From the NCBI RefSeq assembly GCF_026651855.1, contig NZ_CP093280.1:3140001-3204000 (forward strand): a stretch of DNA of 64,000 nt. The letters run 5' to 3'. This DNA is from Pseudomonas silvicola (GTDB lineage Bacteria; Pseudomonadota; Gammaproteobacteria; Pseudomonadales; Pseudomonadaceae). Below, piece by piece: positions 16,824-25,592 of this stretch. Below the pieces are notes generated by a model. That model saw only the letters and a list, made by a program, of their open reading frames with translations, was not told where the DNA came from and made no database searches. Both the position numbers and the translations under genes were made by a program. How positions within the stretch are numbered: the first letter of the stretch is position 1; every line of letters starts with the position of its first letter.

Positions 16824-17618
16824 ATGAATTTCGATGACTACAAGACGATGACCTTTGAGCGCCGCGGCCGCGTCTTGACCGTGACCTTCAATCAGCCGGA
16901 AAAGCTCAACAGTTTCGCGGGTGCATCCCATACCGAACTGTCGTGGCTCTTTTATGACCTGGTCGAAGACAAGGAGAGCGACATCATCGTGATCACCGGT
17001 GCTGGCCGGGCGTTCAGCGCTGGCGGTGATATCGAGTACATGCAGTGGCTGCACGACAACCCTGCAGAGTTCTATCGCTGCGTGCGCGAAGCCAAGCGCA
17101 TCGTCAATGGCATGCTGGAGTGCGACAAGCCGGTGATTGCCAAGGTCAACGGCGACGCCATTGGTCTGGGTTCAACCGTGGCTGTGTTCTGTGACGTGTG
17201 CTTCGCCGCCGAAGACGCGCGGTTCGGCGACCCGCACAACAACGTGGGGTTGGTCAGCGGTGACGGTGGCCAGATCATGTGGCCCTACCTGATTGGCTAC
17301 GCTCGTGCCAAGCACTACCTGTTTACCGGCGAGAAACTGACCGCCACCAAGGCCGAGCAAATTGGCCTGATCAACGCGGCGATGCCCGCGTCGGAACTGG
17401 ATGCTTATGTCGATGCGTATGCCGACAAACTGGCCGCCATGCCGGTTCAATCACTGCGCTGGAGCAAATCGACCATTAACGTGCCATTGCGCCAGATGGC
17501 GGCCAGCATGATGGACGTCGGTATGGCCTACGAAAACGTCTCGTCGGCGGCCAAGGACCACGTGGAGGCCATTGCGGCATTCCGTGAGAAGCGCAAACCT
17601 GTTTTCAACCAGCGCTAA
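16824..17618 (+). CDS. enoyl-CoA hydratase/isomerase 2
   Basis: This crotonase-fold protein of 264 residues has the oxyanion-hole segments FSAGGDIEYM and GDAIGLGSTVAVFCD. The presence of FGDPHNNVGLVSGDGG at the helix normally carrying the catalytic acid suggests a crotonase specialised for an unusual acyl-CoA rather than a housekeeping FadB-type hydratase. It starts after an AGGAG site and heads a four-gene operon with an alpha/beta hydrolase, a third crotonase and a class III CoA-transferase. That combination fits ring opening or C-C hydrolysis of a cyclic acyl-CoA followed by CoA transfer. Crotonases of the CoA-ester hydrolase kind are an alternative. Confidence 0.88.
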   Translation: MNFDDYKTMTFERRGRVLTVTFNQPEKLNSFAGASHTELSWLFYDLVEDKESDIIVITGAGRAFSAGGDIEYMQWLHDNPAEFYRCVREAKRIVNGMLECDKPVIAKVNGDAIGLGSTVAVFCDVCFAAEDARFGDPHNNVGLVSGDGGQIMWPYLIGYARAKHYLFTGEKLTATKAEQIGLINAAMPASELDAYVDAYADKLAAMPVQSLRWSKSTINVPLRQMAASMMDVGMAYENVSSAAKDHVEAIAAFREKRKPVFNQR

Positions 17619-17621
17619 ATC

Positions 17622-18527
17622 ATGAACGCCACCATTGAGGCCAGTGTCGTGGGGCAGTCCACGACCGGGTCGGCGTCGGCGTCGGCGCTGTGCCAGCCGG
17701 GCGCGTCGCGTTGCGTCGATCTGGGCGGGCGTCGTTTGCACTATCTGGAGTGGGGGGAGCAGCACACCGCAGGCCCGACCCTGCTCCTGGTGCATGGCTT
17801 CAGAGCCCATGCGCACTGGTGGGATGGCATCGCGCCGGTGCTCGCGGAACGGTTTCGGGTCATTGCCATGGACCTCTCCGGGATGGGCGACAGTGATCAT
17901 CGTCATGAATATCCCGCGCATTACGCGTCGCAAGATATCGTCGACCTGATCGACCGGACTGTCGCGGGCTCCGTGATCGGTATCGGTCACAGTTTCGGAG
18001 GCTCGCGTTTGTTGCGGGCCTGCGTCAATCGTCCCGACCTGTTCCTGCGGTTGATCATTTGCGATTCGTTCATCCTGTTGAAGGGCGCCAACGTTCCTCA
18101 GGACACGGTAAATACCAGCGGCAAGCGCTTTTACCCCGATCTGCAGACCGCCCTGAGCCGTTATCGGCTGGTGCCTGAGCAGCGCGGGTCACACCCGCAG
18201 ATTCTGGACAATATCGCACGCCACTCAGTGAGGCAGGAGCCTTCAGGGTGGTGCTGGAAGTTCGACCTGGGGCTGCCACGCGGCATTCGGCATGAGGAAC
18301 GCGGTGAGTGTCTGCTACCCCAGGTGCGTCGACCTGTGGACGTGGTCTTTGGTGAGTGCAGCCAGATCGTCGACAAGGCCATGGCCGAGCGTGCAGTGCA
18401 ACTGCTGCCTTTCGGTCACGGGCCGTTCCAGATCCCGGACGCGCAGCATCACATGATGATCGACCAGCCGCTGGCCATGATCGCAACCTTGAATCGACTG
18501 CTGGTCAAAGGAGACAAACGTGAGTGA
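17622..18527 (+). CDS. alpha/beta hydrolase
   Basis: This 301-residue alpha/beta-fold hydrolase has an HGF oxyanion motif near residue 58, nucleophile Ser124 in GHSFGG and a catalytic histidine about His277 in the QHHMMIDQP segment. The first 30 or so residues are low in complexity (Ser/Ala-rich) and may be a disordered leader. It could hydrolyse an ester, a lactone or a C-C bond. The gene follows the crotonase by 3 bp, and its stop overlaps the GTG start of the next crotonase by 8 bases. The tight coupling implies consecutive reactions on the same CoA ester or its hydrolysis product. Confidence 0.87.
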   Translation: MNATIEASVVGQSTTGSASASALCQPGASRCVDLGGRRLHYLEWGEQHTAGPTLLLVHGFRAHAHWWDGIAPVLAERFRVIAMDLSGMGDSDHRHEYPAHYASQDIVDLIDRTVAGSVIGIGHSFGGSRLLRACVNRPDLFLRLIICDSFILLKGANVPQDTVNTSGKRFYPDLQTALSRYRLVPEQRGSHPQILDNIARHSVRQEPSGWCWKFDLGLPRGIRHEERGECLLPQVRRPVDVVFGECSQIVDKAMAERAVQLLPFGHGPFQIPDAQHHMMIDQPLAMIATLNRLLVKGDKRE

Positions 18528-19299
18528 CCTCGTGTTGCTGGAACGCCAGGGCCAGGTGGCCTTGGTGACGTTAAACAACCCTAAAACCCGTAATGCGTTA
18601 TCCCGGGACCTGTTACACGCGTTGGCGGAGTGCCTGGAGTCACTCAACGAAGATCCGCAATGCCGGGCCATCGTCCTGGCGGGGGCGAACGGGCACTTCT
18701 GTTCCGGTGGCGACGTCTCGGGGATGACAGCCGAGCGGCCATTGCCGGTCGGCCGTGCACGCATGATGCTGGGCCATCGCGTGGTACGAGCGATGCTGCG
18801 GGGTACCAAACCGGTGATTGCTGCTGTCGAGGGGTACGCCGCCGGTGCGGGCCTGTCGTTGGTCGCCGCCGCTGACTATGTGATAGCGGCACCCAGTGCG
18901 AAATTCGTCTCTTCGTTCGCCAAGGTTGGCCTGGTGCCTGACCTGGGGCTGCTCTGGACCTTGCCACAGCGCATCGGCCTGGCGCAGGCGCGCCGCCTGT
19001 TCTACAGCGCCAGGGTTGTACAGGCAGATGAGGCTCAGTCTCTGGGGCTGGTCGATCAGTCGGTGGACGACGTGGCGCAGTTGCAGGGCGCAGCCCTTGA
19101 AATCGCCCATGAGTTTCAGGCCAACGCCCCTTTGTCCGTGGCACTGACGCGCATGGCGTTGGCGCGCGGTATCCATTGTCTGGACGACGCGCTGGCCTAC
19201 GAAATGGACAACCAGTCGGCGCTTTACCTGACCCAGGACCATCGTGAAGCCGTCGACGCCTTCATGAACAAGCGCGCGCCGGTGTTCAAGGGGCTCTGA
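18520..19299 (+). CDS. enoyl-CoA hydratase/isomerase 3
   Basis: This is a third crotonase-fold protein, 259 residues long, with oxyanion segments FCSGGDVSGM and GYAAGAGLSLVAAADY. It starts at a GTG inside the end of the hydrolase gene, preceded by AAAGGAG. The sequence resembles PaaG-like isomerases and hydratases, but assignment to one reaction is not possible by eye. The gene lies in the operon of operator copy G, between the hydrolase and the CoA-transferase. Confidence 0.88.
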   Translation: MSDLVLLERQGQVALVTLNNPKTRNALSRDLLHALAECLESLNEDPQCRAIVLAGANGHFCSGGDVSGMTAERPLPVGRARMMLGHRVVRAMLRGTKPVIAAVEGYAAGAGLSLVAAADYVIAAPSAKFVSSFAKVGLVPDLGLLWTLPQRIGLAQARRLFYSARVVQADEAQSLGLVDQSVDDVAQLQGAALEIAHEFQANAPLSVALTRMALARGIHCLDDALAYEMDNQSALYLTQDHREAVDAFMNKRAPVFKGL

Positions 19300-19382
19300 A
19301 CAGAAGCTCTGAATCCGACGCATGCTGTTGCCTAACCCCCATCCCCATCGATGACCTGATGCGGTCATCAGGAGACCGTGTC

Positions 19383-20585
19383 ATGTATGACGTGATGAAA
19401 GGCGTGCGTGTCATTGAAGTCGCGGAGCACACGTTCGTGCCTGCCGCTGCCATGGTGCTTGCTGACTGGGGCGCCGATGTGGTCAAGGTGGAGCGTACCG
19501 GAGGCGGGGACGCGTCCCGGCACCTGAAATTGCCGGGCACTGACGGCACCATCAACCCCTTTTTCGAGGCCGCCAACCGGGGCAAGCGGGGTATTTCCCT
19601 CGACCTCACGCAGGCAGCCGGACGTGAGCAACTTTACCGCCTGATCGACGGTGCCGATGTTTTCGTCACCAACTTGCGCGAAGACGCACGCCGCAAACTG
19701 GGGATCCAGCCCAGTGAGTTGCTGGCACGCAACCCACGCCTGGTATACGGGCTGGGCACAGGTTATGGGCGCCAAGGTGACATGGCCGCAAGCGGCGGGT
19801 TCGACTACCCCTCGTCCTGGTGCCGGTCGGGCGCGGCCTGGTTGCAGACGGTTGATGGCAGCGACATGCCGCCCAAGCAGCCAGGATCTATCGGTGATTT
19901 GGGCGGCGGCTTGTCACTGGCGGGCGCGATTGCGGCTGCCCTGTTTCGGCGCGAGCGAACCGGGCAGGGCGCTGTAGTGGAAAACGCGCTGTACCTGATG
20001 GGTACTTATCTAATGTCCCAATCATTGCTGGCGGCCTCGATTGGCGCTCCGTTGATCACCAATCACAAGCAGAAGGAGGCGCTGTTGCCACTGGCCAACA
20101 ACTATCGCACCCGCGATGGCCGCTGGATCAGTTTATGCCTGCTGGTGGATGCCTGGTGGCCGGATTTCCTCAACCATGTGGGACGCGCCGACCTGGGTAC
20201 AGATCCCCGGTTCATCGATGCCGCCGCACGCTACGTCAACCGGCAGGCACTGGTCGAGGTGCTCAATCAGATGTTTGCCGAGTACGACTACGCGTATTGG
20301 TGCCAGGCGTTGGCCACGCTGCAGGGCGTATGGTCGCCGGTCCAAAGCCCGCAGGAAGTGCTGCGCGACCCTCCGGCACTGGCGAATGGCTTTGTCAGCA
20401 GTGTTTCGGTGGACGATGGAACGGGCTATCTGGCGGGGGTTTCCCCTGCACAATTCGATGAGCAATCGATTGGTGAGTTGAGCGGCGCCCCACGCTATTC
20501 GCAACATACCGAAGAGGTGCTGCGAGAATCAGGACTGGACGCCGCTCAGGTGGCTCAGCTACGCGCCCAGGGCGTGATTGCTTGA
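19383..20585 (+). CDS. class III (CaiB/BaiF) CoA-transferase
   Basis: This 400-residue protein belongs to the family III CoA-transferases, which move CoA between carboxylic acids through a catalytic aspartate. The conserved Asp is about Asp172 in SIGDLGGG, and the N-terminal segment LADWGADVVKVER is typical. The family includes bile-acid CoA-transferase, which recycles CoA between steroid acids. The ATG at 19383 has an AGGAG site 8 nt upstream and is preferred to 19359. It is the last gene of the operon and ends at a hairpin facing the convergent dehydrogenase operon. It may save ATP by transferring CoA from a pathway product to the incoming acid. Confidence 0.9.
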   Translation: MYDVMKGVRVIEVAEHTFVPAAAMVLADWGADVVKVERTGGGDASRHLKLPGTDGTINPFFEAANRGKRGISLDLTQAAGREQLYRLIDGADVFVTNLREDARRKLGIQPSELLARNPRLVYGLGTGYGRQGDMAASGGFDYPSSWCRSGAAWLQTVDGSDMPPKQPGSIGDLGGGLSLAGAIAAALFRRERTGQGAVVENALYLMGTYLMSQSLLAASIGAPLITNHKQKEALLPLANNYRTRDGRWISLCLLVDAWWPDFLNHVGRADLGTDPRFIDAAARYVNRQALVEVLNQMFAEYDYAYWCQALATLQGVWSPVQSPQEVLRDPPALANGFVSSVSVDDGTGYLAGVSPAQFDEQSIGELSGAPRYSQHTEEVLRESGLDAAQVAQLRAQGVIA

Positions 20586-20595
20586 GCCGCGACAA

Positions 20596-20634
20596 CCTTG
20601 GCAGCCGGAGGGTTACTATGGCTGCCAGGGTTTT
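20596..20634. terminator. intrinsic terminator between convergent operons
   Basis: An 11-bp stem (CCTTGGCAGCC at 20596-20606 with GGCTGCCAGGG at 20620-20630, one G-T pair) is followed by TTTT. It closes the CoA-transferase operon, 10 bases before the opposite-strand fusion dehydrogenase ends. Confidence 0.8.
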
Positions 20635-20643
20635 CAGGTCGTG

Positions 20644-22866
20644 TCAGGTCCTCGATCTGGGCATGCCCAGCCCTTGCTCGGCGATCAGGCTGCGATGGAT
20701 CTCGCTGGTTCCACCGTAGATGGTCATGCCGATCGATTGCCGATAGCCCAGTTCTACCAGCCCGGCAGCTTCATCGCTCGCCAGCAGAGAGTGTGGCGCA
20801 CACAGCTCCATCAGGTCCAGTGCGTCCCGGTGGTACTGCTCGGTGGAAAACAACTTGGACATCGGCCCATACGCGGCGCGGTCAGGCGCTTGGGCGACGA
20901 CCGACCACGTCGCACGGTAGCAGAGATCCTGGGCCAGCGTTGTGTGCACGGCCACTTTGGCCAAGCGACGTCGTACCTGTTTGTCCTCCAGCTGTGAACC
21001 GTAATCGCCCAGGGTATGGCGCGCCCATTTCAGCGCATGCTCAAGCATGTTGGCGTAACTGAGGCGGTACTGGTCGCCGCTGTGCTCCAGTTCCAGGGTG
21101 GCCGACATCACCGAAGTGCCCGCGTTGACTGCCCCGACCCGATAACGATCCGGCACGCGGACGTCGGCAAAATAGGTGATGTTGGTGCGTTCATCCTGCA
21201 AGGTATGCACCGGATGAACTTCGATGCCAGGCAGGTGCATCGGCACCAGAAAAAGCGTCAGCCCTGCATGCTTGGCCACTTCGGTGTTGGTGCGTGCCAG
21301 CAGGAACACGTAATCCGCCAGATTGGCGGCGGTGGTGAAAATCTTTTGCCCGTCTATTTTCCAGTCGCCGTCGGGCAACTGGACCGCACGGGTCTTGGCG
21401 GCGAACACATCCGAACCGCACGAGGGTTCGCTGAACCCCAGGCAAGCCAATGCTTCGCCACGGGCAAAGCGCGGCAGTGCTTCTTCCTTGGCCTCTTCAC
21501 TGGCAAAGCGCATGACGATTTGTGCCACCTGATTGGTGATTGGCGCAGTAATACGCTGCCAGCCAAATTCTTCGAACACGGCTTGTAGCGCATGCATGTC
21601 GAACGGGCTTCTGTCTTGGCCTCCATGGGCTTTTGGCCAATGCGGAAATAGCAGTCCAGCGTCTGCGAGTTGGCGGTTGAAGGCCGGGTGATAGCCATCA
21701 ACCGAGTGGTGGGCGTGAGCCTTCAGCTCGTCGGTCAGGTGCGTGCGGAAAAACGCCCTTACCTGATCGGCGAACGCTTCTGCGCCGGCGCCGTAACCGA
21801 ATTCCAGTGGCATTTCTCCTGCGTCAGGTAACGGCACGACGTGGTCGGGTGACCAGAGCCGGTCGGCGAGCTTGTCCAGCTCCCGCTGCGGGTCACCGGC
21901 TTGCAGCGACCAAGCGCGGGCACGCCGATAGTAGAGCTGGATGTCGTACTCCAACGACACGCCATAGCCTCCGAAACTGTGCAGAGCCCGAGCCACCGCT
22001 CGGCAGGCCGACTGGCCTGACCACCAACTCGCCATCGACACGAGGGCAGCGGCCTGCGGCGTACGCCGGGCAATCGCCCAGGCCGCGTGCCAAGTCAACA
22101 ACCGGGCACCATCCACCTCGGTCAGCGCGTCGGCCAGTGGGTGGGCAATGCCTTGAAAGCTGCCAATGGCCTTGCCGAACTGATGACGCTCACATGAGTA
22201 CGCGGCGGCTAGACCAATCGCCTGCGCTGACAATCCCACCAACAGCGCCGCCTTGAGCAATTTCCACTCTTCGACGGCAGCCACGAATGCCTGTACCGCA
22301 TCGTTGCCACTGGCTAACGTGCGCCACTGCAGTCGACCACGATCTTCGGCGTTCAGCACAACGCTGCCATCTGCACTCAATGCGCTAAGCGTACCGCTCA
22401 ACGTTGTGCCATCGATCACCAGGACCTGGTCGGCACGACAGGCCAATACGGTAGCGGCGCCGCTGGCGCCCGGCACCAGCAAAGCGCCGGGTTGATCCAG
22501 AGGCACTGGCAGCAGCGTAACGCGGCTTCCCGTCAACACCAGTTGCAGCAGCTCACTGGCGTGATCGCTGGCCAGGGCGGCCAGCAGGCGTGCACTGACA
22601 ATGGCCTCTGCCAGCGGCACGCAAGCCAGATGACGGCCGGCTTCTTCCGCCACCAACAGCGCGTCCAGCAGACTCATGTCCGCACCGCCTGCGGTTTCCG
22701 GCACGCGCATGGTCACGATGCCCAACTCACACAATTGGCGCCACAGCGCGGGGTCAAAGCCTTGGGGCTCAGCACTGCGCACGCGAGCGCTACTGGACTG
22801 CTCGCGGAACAGGCGCGCCATGCTCTCGCGAAGTTGCACCTGTTCCGGTGTCAGTTGCAGGTTCAT
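20644..22866 (-). CDS. fused alpha-beta acyl-CoA dehydrogenase (FadE34-like architecture)
   Basis: At 740 residues this is about twice the size of an ordinary acyl-CoA dehydrogenase. Residues about 1-350 form a first ACAD domain, ending in the GGYGVSLEYDIQLYYRRAR segment that normally closes a beta-type subunit. Residues about 360-740 form a second complete domain with IDGQKIFTT and a C-terminal YGGTSEIHR. M. tuberculosis FadE34 has the same fused layout and dehydrogenates a C24 steroid acyl-CoA. In the second domain the position of the MCAD catalytic Glu376 is Gly. The start at 22866 has a GAGGAGG site. It is the last gene of a five-gene operon. Confidence 0.9.
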   Translation of the reverse strand: MNLQLTPEQVQLRESMARLFREQSSSARVRSAEPQGFDPALWRQLCELGIVTMRVPETAGGADMSLLDALLVAEEAGRHLACVPLAEAIVSARLLAALASDHASELLQLVLTGSRVTLLPVPLDQPGALLVPGASGAATVLACRADQVLVIDGTTLSGTLSALSADGSVVLNAEDRGRLQWRTLASGNDAVQAFVAAVEEWKLLKAALLVGLSAQAIGLAAAYSCERHQFGKAIGSFQGIAHPLADALTEVDGARLLTWHAAWAIARRTPQAAALVSMASWWSGQSACRAVARALHSFGGYGVSLEYDIQLYYRRARAWSLQAGDPQRELDKLADRLWSPDHVVPLPDAGEMPLEFGYGAGAEAFADQVRAFFRTHLTDELKAHAHHSVDGYHPAFNRQLADAGLLFPHWPKAHGGQDRSPFDMHALQAVFEEFGWQRITAPITNQVAQIVMRFASEEAKEEALPRFARGEALACLGFSEPSCGSDVFAAKTRAVQLPDGDWKIDGQKIFTTAANLADYVFLLARTNTEVAKHAGLTLFLVPMHLPGIEVHPVHTLQDERTNITYFADVRVPDRYRVGAVNAGTSVMSATLELEHSGDQYRLSYANMLEHALKWARHTLGDYGSQLEDKQVRRRLAKVAVHTTLAQDLCYRATWSVVAQAPDRAAYGPMSKLFSTEQYHRDALDLMELCAPHSLLASDEAAGLVELGYRQSIGMTIYGGTSEIHRSLIAEQGLGMPRSRT

Positions 22867-22876
22867 GCCGACCTCC

Positions 22877-24433
22877 TCACTGTGAGCGCGCATAGCGCGC
22901 ACGCAATTCCAGCTTGTTGACCTTGCCCGTCACCAGCTTGGGCAGTTCATCGATGACCCTCACCGAGCGCGGTTTTTTGTAGCTGGCGATCAGGCTGCGG
23001 CAGTGCTCGATGATCTGCTCTTCGCTGGCGCGCTGGCCCGTCTTGAAGGTGACGATGGCGCAGACGCTTTCACCCCACTTTGGGTCCGGGACTCCGATGA
23101 CCGCGCACTCGGAAATCGCCGGGTGCGCCAGCAGCGCTTCTTCGACTTCACGGGAATACACGTTCTCACCGCCAGTGATGATCATGTCTTTTTTGCGATC
23201 CACCAGATAAAGGAAGCCGTCCTCGTCGAAACGCCCCATGTCGCCGGTGTGGCACCAGCCGTCGCGCAGCGTCTGCAAGGTGGCGGCATGGTTATTCCAG
23301 TAGCCACGGAACATCGCGCTGCTGCGCGCAAGGATTTCACCTGCTTGCCCGGTGGGGCACTCGTTGCCGTCGTCATCCACCACCTTGGCCAGCAAGTTGG
23401 GGTAGGGCTTGCCCACGGACCCCAAGCGTTTTCTCTGCTGCTCCGTGCCATCGGGGAAGTGGTTTTGTGCCGACAGCGAAAACATACAGATTTCGCTCTG
23501 GCCAAACAGGTTGACGAAGCCGCAGCCCTTGAATACGTCGATTGCGCGTTTGAGCACCGGTACCGGCATGGGCGCCGCCGAGTAGATGATGGTCCGCACA
23601 CTGGACAGGTCCGCCTCGGCCACATAAGGGTGTTCGAGCACCATCTGCACCATCGTCGGTGCCAGCAGCAGGATGGTGAGCTTCTCTTGCTCGATGGCCT
23701 TGAGCACTTCCAGCGGTTCGAATTGCCGTTGCAGGCACGCGCACCCGCCGCGCACGTGCTGCGACAGGCTGATCACCATGCCGCCCAGGTGAAACATCGG
23801 CATCACGATCAGCGTGCTGTCAGGCTCCTGCATGTCGCACAACCAGGTGTCCACCTGAACCAACTGACGGTATTCGCGATGACCCCAGATCACACCTTTG
23901 GGTTTGCCCGTGGTGCCGCTTGTATAAATCAGGCAGCAGATGTCTTCTTCCCGCGACCTCAGCGGCGGACCTTGGCGATCGCCCTCAGCACGAAAGCTGG
24001 CCAGACTCGGTGCCCAGGGCGTTTCGCCGTCAATGCAGATGTAGTGTTCTACCGATGGCAGCTCGGCGCGTAATCCCTCGATCACCGCCTGGTACTGGCG
24101 CTCGAAAAACAGCAGCCGAGGCCCGCCGTCGCGAATAATGCTGGCGACTTCGGCGGCTGCCAGGCGGAAATTGACCGGCGCCAGAATGAAGCCGGCCCAT
24201 TGGGTGGCCGCCATGATCTCGCCGAACTCGATGGAGTTCATGGACAAAATGCCGACCCGGTCCTGATGACGCAGGCCCCGGCCGTAAATGGCGGAGGCAA
24301 TCTGCCGGGCACTGGCGAGTAACTGGCCGTGGCTGATCGAACGTTGCCCTTGGGTGTACGCTGGTTGCTGGCCGTAGTAGCGGGCACGTTGTTCAAGATC
24401 GTCGGCGAACGAAAGTGGCAGGTAGTCAAGCAT
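22877..24433 (-). CDS. AMP-forming acyl-CoA ligase 2
   Basis: This adenylate-forming ligase of 518 residues has the P-loop YTSGTTGKPKG, the FGQSE adenine-binding motif, HTGDMG, DRKKDMIITGGENV and the C-terminal catalytic lysine in LVTGKVNK. It activates a free acid to its CoA ester. The ATG at 24433 has a GGAGGAG site and overlaps the end of the upstream dehydrogenase by 8 bases; the fusion dehydrogenase begins 10 bp after its stop. In this operon it probably supplies the substrate of the adjacent dehydrogenases. It differs clearly from ligases 1 and 3, so the three probably act on different acids or different stages. Confidence 0.92.
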   Translation of the reverse strand: MLDYLPLSFADDLEQRARYYGQQPAYTQGQRSISHGQLLASARQIASAIYGRGLRHQDRVGILSMNSIEFGEIMAATQWAGFILAPVNFRLAAAEVASIIRDGGPRLLFFERQYQAVIEGLRAELPSVEHYICIDGETPWAPSLASFRAEGDRQGPPLRSREEDICCLIYTSGTTGKPKGVIWGHREYRQLVQVDTWLCDMQEPDSTLIVMPMFHLGGMVISLSQHVRGGCACLQRQFEPLEVLKAIEQEKLTILLLAPTMVQMVLEHPYVAEADLSSVRTIIYSAAPMPVPVLKRAIDVFKGCGFVNLFGQSEICMFSLSAQNHFPDGTEQQRKRLGSVGKPYPNLLAKVVDDDGNECPTGQAGEILARSSAMFRGYWNNHAATLQTLRDGWCHTGDMGRFDEDGFLYLVDRKKDMIITGGENVYSREVEEALLAHPAISECAVIGVPDPKWGESVCAIVTFKTGQRASEEQIIEHCRSLIASYKKPRSVRVIDELPKLVTGKVNKLELRARYARSQ

Positions 24434-25589
24434 GCAGCGCTCCTCCCAGTGGGGTGTTGCCGAGCAGCAGGTCTGCGCGGGTACGTTCCAGGTGGAAATC
24501 ACTGTCTCCCAGGCGTTGATCGAACATCACGGCGGCCTTGTAATGATGCCCCACGGCATACTCTTCGGTAGTGCCGATACCGCCGTGCAGTTGAATGCCC
24601 TGGCCTGTGACAAACAGATAGGCTTGGGCAATGACGACTTTCATGGCGGATACCGAAAACCGTCTGCGCTGTGGGTCGCCAGACTGCATTGCGGCCAGCG
24701 CTGAGCAATGAATCGAACGCGCCTGGTCGGTCTCAACGAACATTTCCGCCATGCGGTGTTGCAATGCCTGGAACTGCGCCAGGGGCTTGCCGTACTGGAC
24801 ACGGGTCTTCAAATAGTCAGCGGTCATTGACAGCACGCTTTCCATCGAACCCAGACACGCTGCGCCATAGGCCACCAATGCTCGATCCAGTGCGAAATCC
24901 AGCGCCTCACCGCCGCGTTCCGCGCTCACCAGCAGGGCTGATTCACGAATGATGACCCGCTCTAGATGCAGGTCTGCTGCGCGGCTGCCGTTGATCAGCT
25001 CGTAACCGTGAATGCTGGCCCCTGCCGAACCTGCCTCCACCAGAAACAGCGCGAAACCGGGCTTGCCCTCGATGCATGCGCTGACCAGCCAGGCATCAGC
25101 GTTATCGCCATAGAACACTCGCTGCTTGACGCCTGAGAGCTCCCAGCCATCGGCCACCCTGCGCGCGGTGCATCGCACGTCGTGTGAGTACTCATGGCGA
25201 ACGGTTGATTCCTGATGGGCCAGCGCCACCAGCATTTCCCCACTGGCAATGCGTGCCAGCAAGGATTCACGCAGGGGCCCAGCGGGGCTGGCAGTGATCA
25301 GGCTGGTGCACAGGACCGCGCACTCGACGACGGGCTCAAGTACCAATCCTTCGCCCAGGCGCTCGGTCAGCAATGCCAGGTCGGTGTCATTACCGCCCAG
25401 GCCGCCGTCTTCTTCGGCGATGGCCAGCGCCAGCCAGCCGAGGTTGGCGTAGTCATGCCAATGCTGGCTGGAAAAGCCGTTTTCGTGTTTGACAATGGCG
25501 CGGCGAGTTTCGAAATCATAACGTTCGCGAACGTAGCGTTCTGCGCCGTCGACCAGCATTCTTTGTTCATCGGTCAGGTCAAAATTCAT
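24426..25589 (-). CDS. acyl-CoA dehydrogenase, beta-type subunit (pair 1)
   Basis: The 387-residue protein has an ACAD fold but ends in the QLHGGIGTTEEYAVGHHYK segment, without the IYGG/IYEG motif that follows in single-gene dehydrogenases. This is the look of the partner subunit in alpha2beta2 enzymes such as FadE28-FadE29 of steroid side-chain catabolism. Its start follows the stop of the alpha-type gene by 3 bp, so the two are coupled. It probably shapes the bulky-substrate pocket and shares FAD binding with the partner. Assembly with the adjacent gene is inferred from arrangement. Confidence 0.85.
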   Translation of the reverse strand: MNFDLTDEQRMLVDGAERYVRERYDFETRRAIVKHENGFSSQHWHDYANLGWLALAIAEEDGGLGGNDTDLALLTERLGEGLVLEPVVECAVLCTSLITASPAGPLRESLLARIASGEMLVALAHQESTVRHEYSHDVRCTARRVADGWELSGVKQRVFYGDNADAWLVSACIEGKPGFALFLVEAGSAGASIHGYELINGSRAADLHLERVIIRESALLVSAERGGEALDFALDRALVAYGAACLGSMESVLSMTADYLKTRVQYGKPLAQFQALQHRMAEMFVETDQARSIHCSALAAMQSGDPQRRRFSVSAMKVVIAQAYLFVTGQGIQLHGGIGTTEEYAVGHHYKAAVMFDQRLGDSDFHLERTRADLLLGNTPLGGALHA

Positions 25590-25592
25590 GGC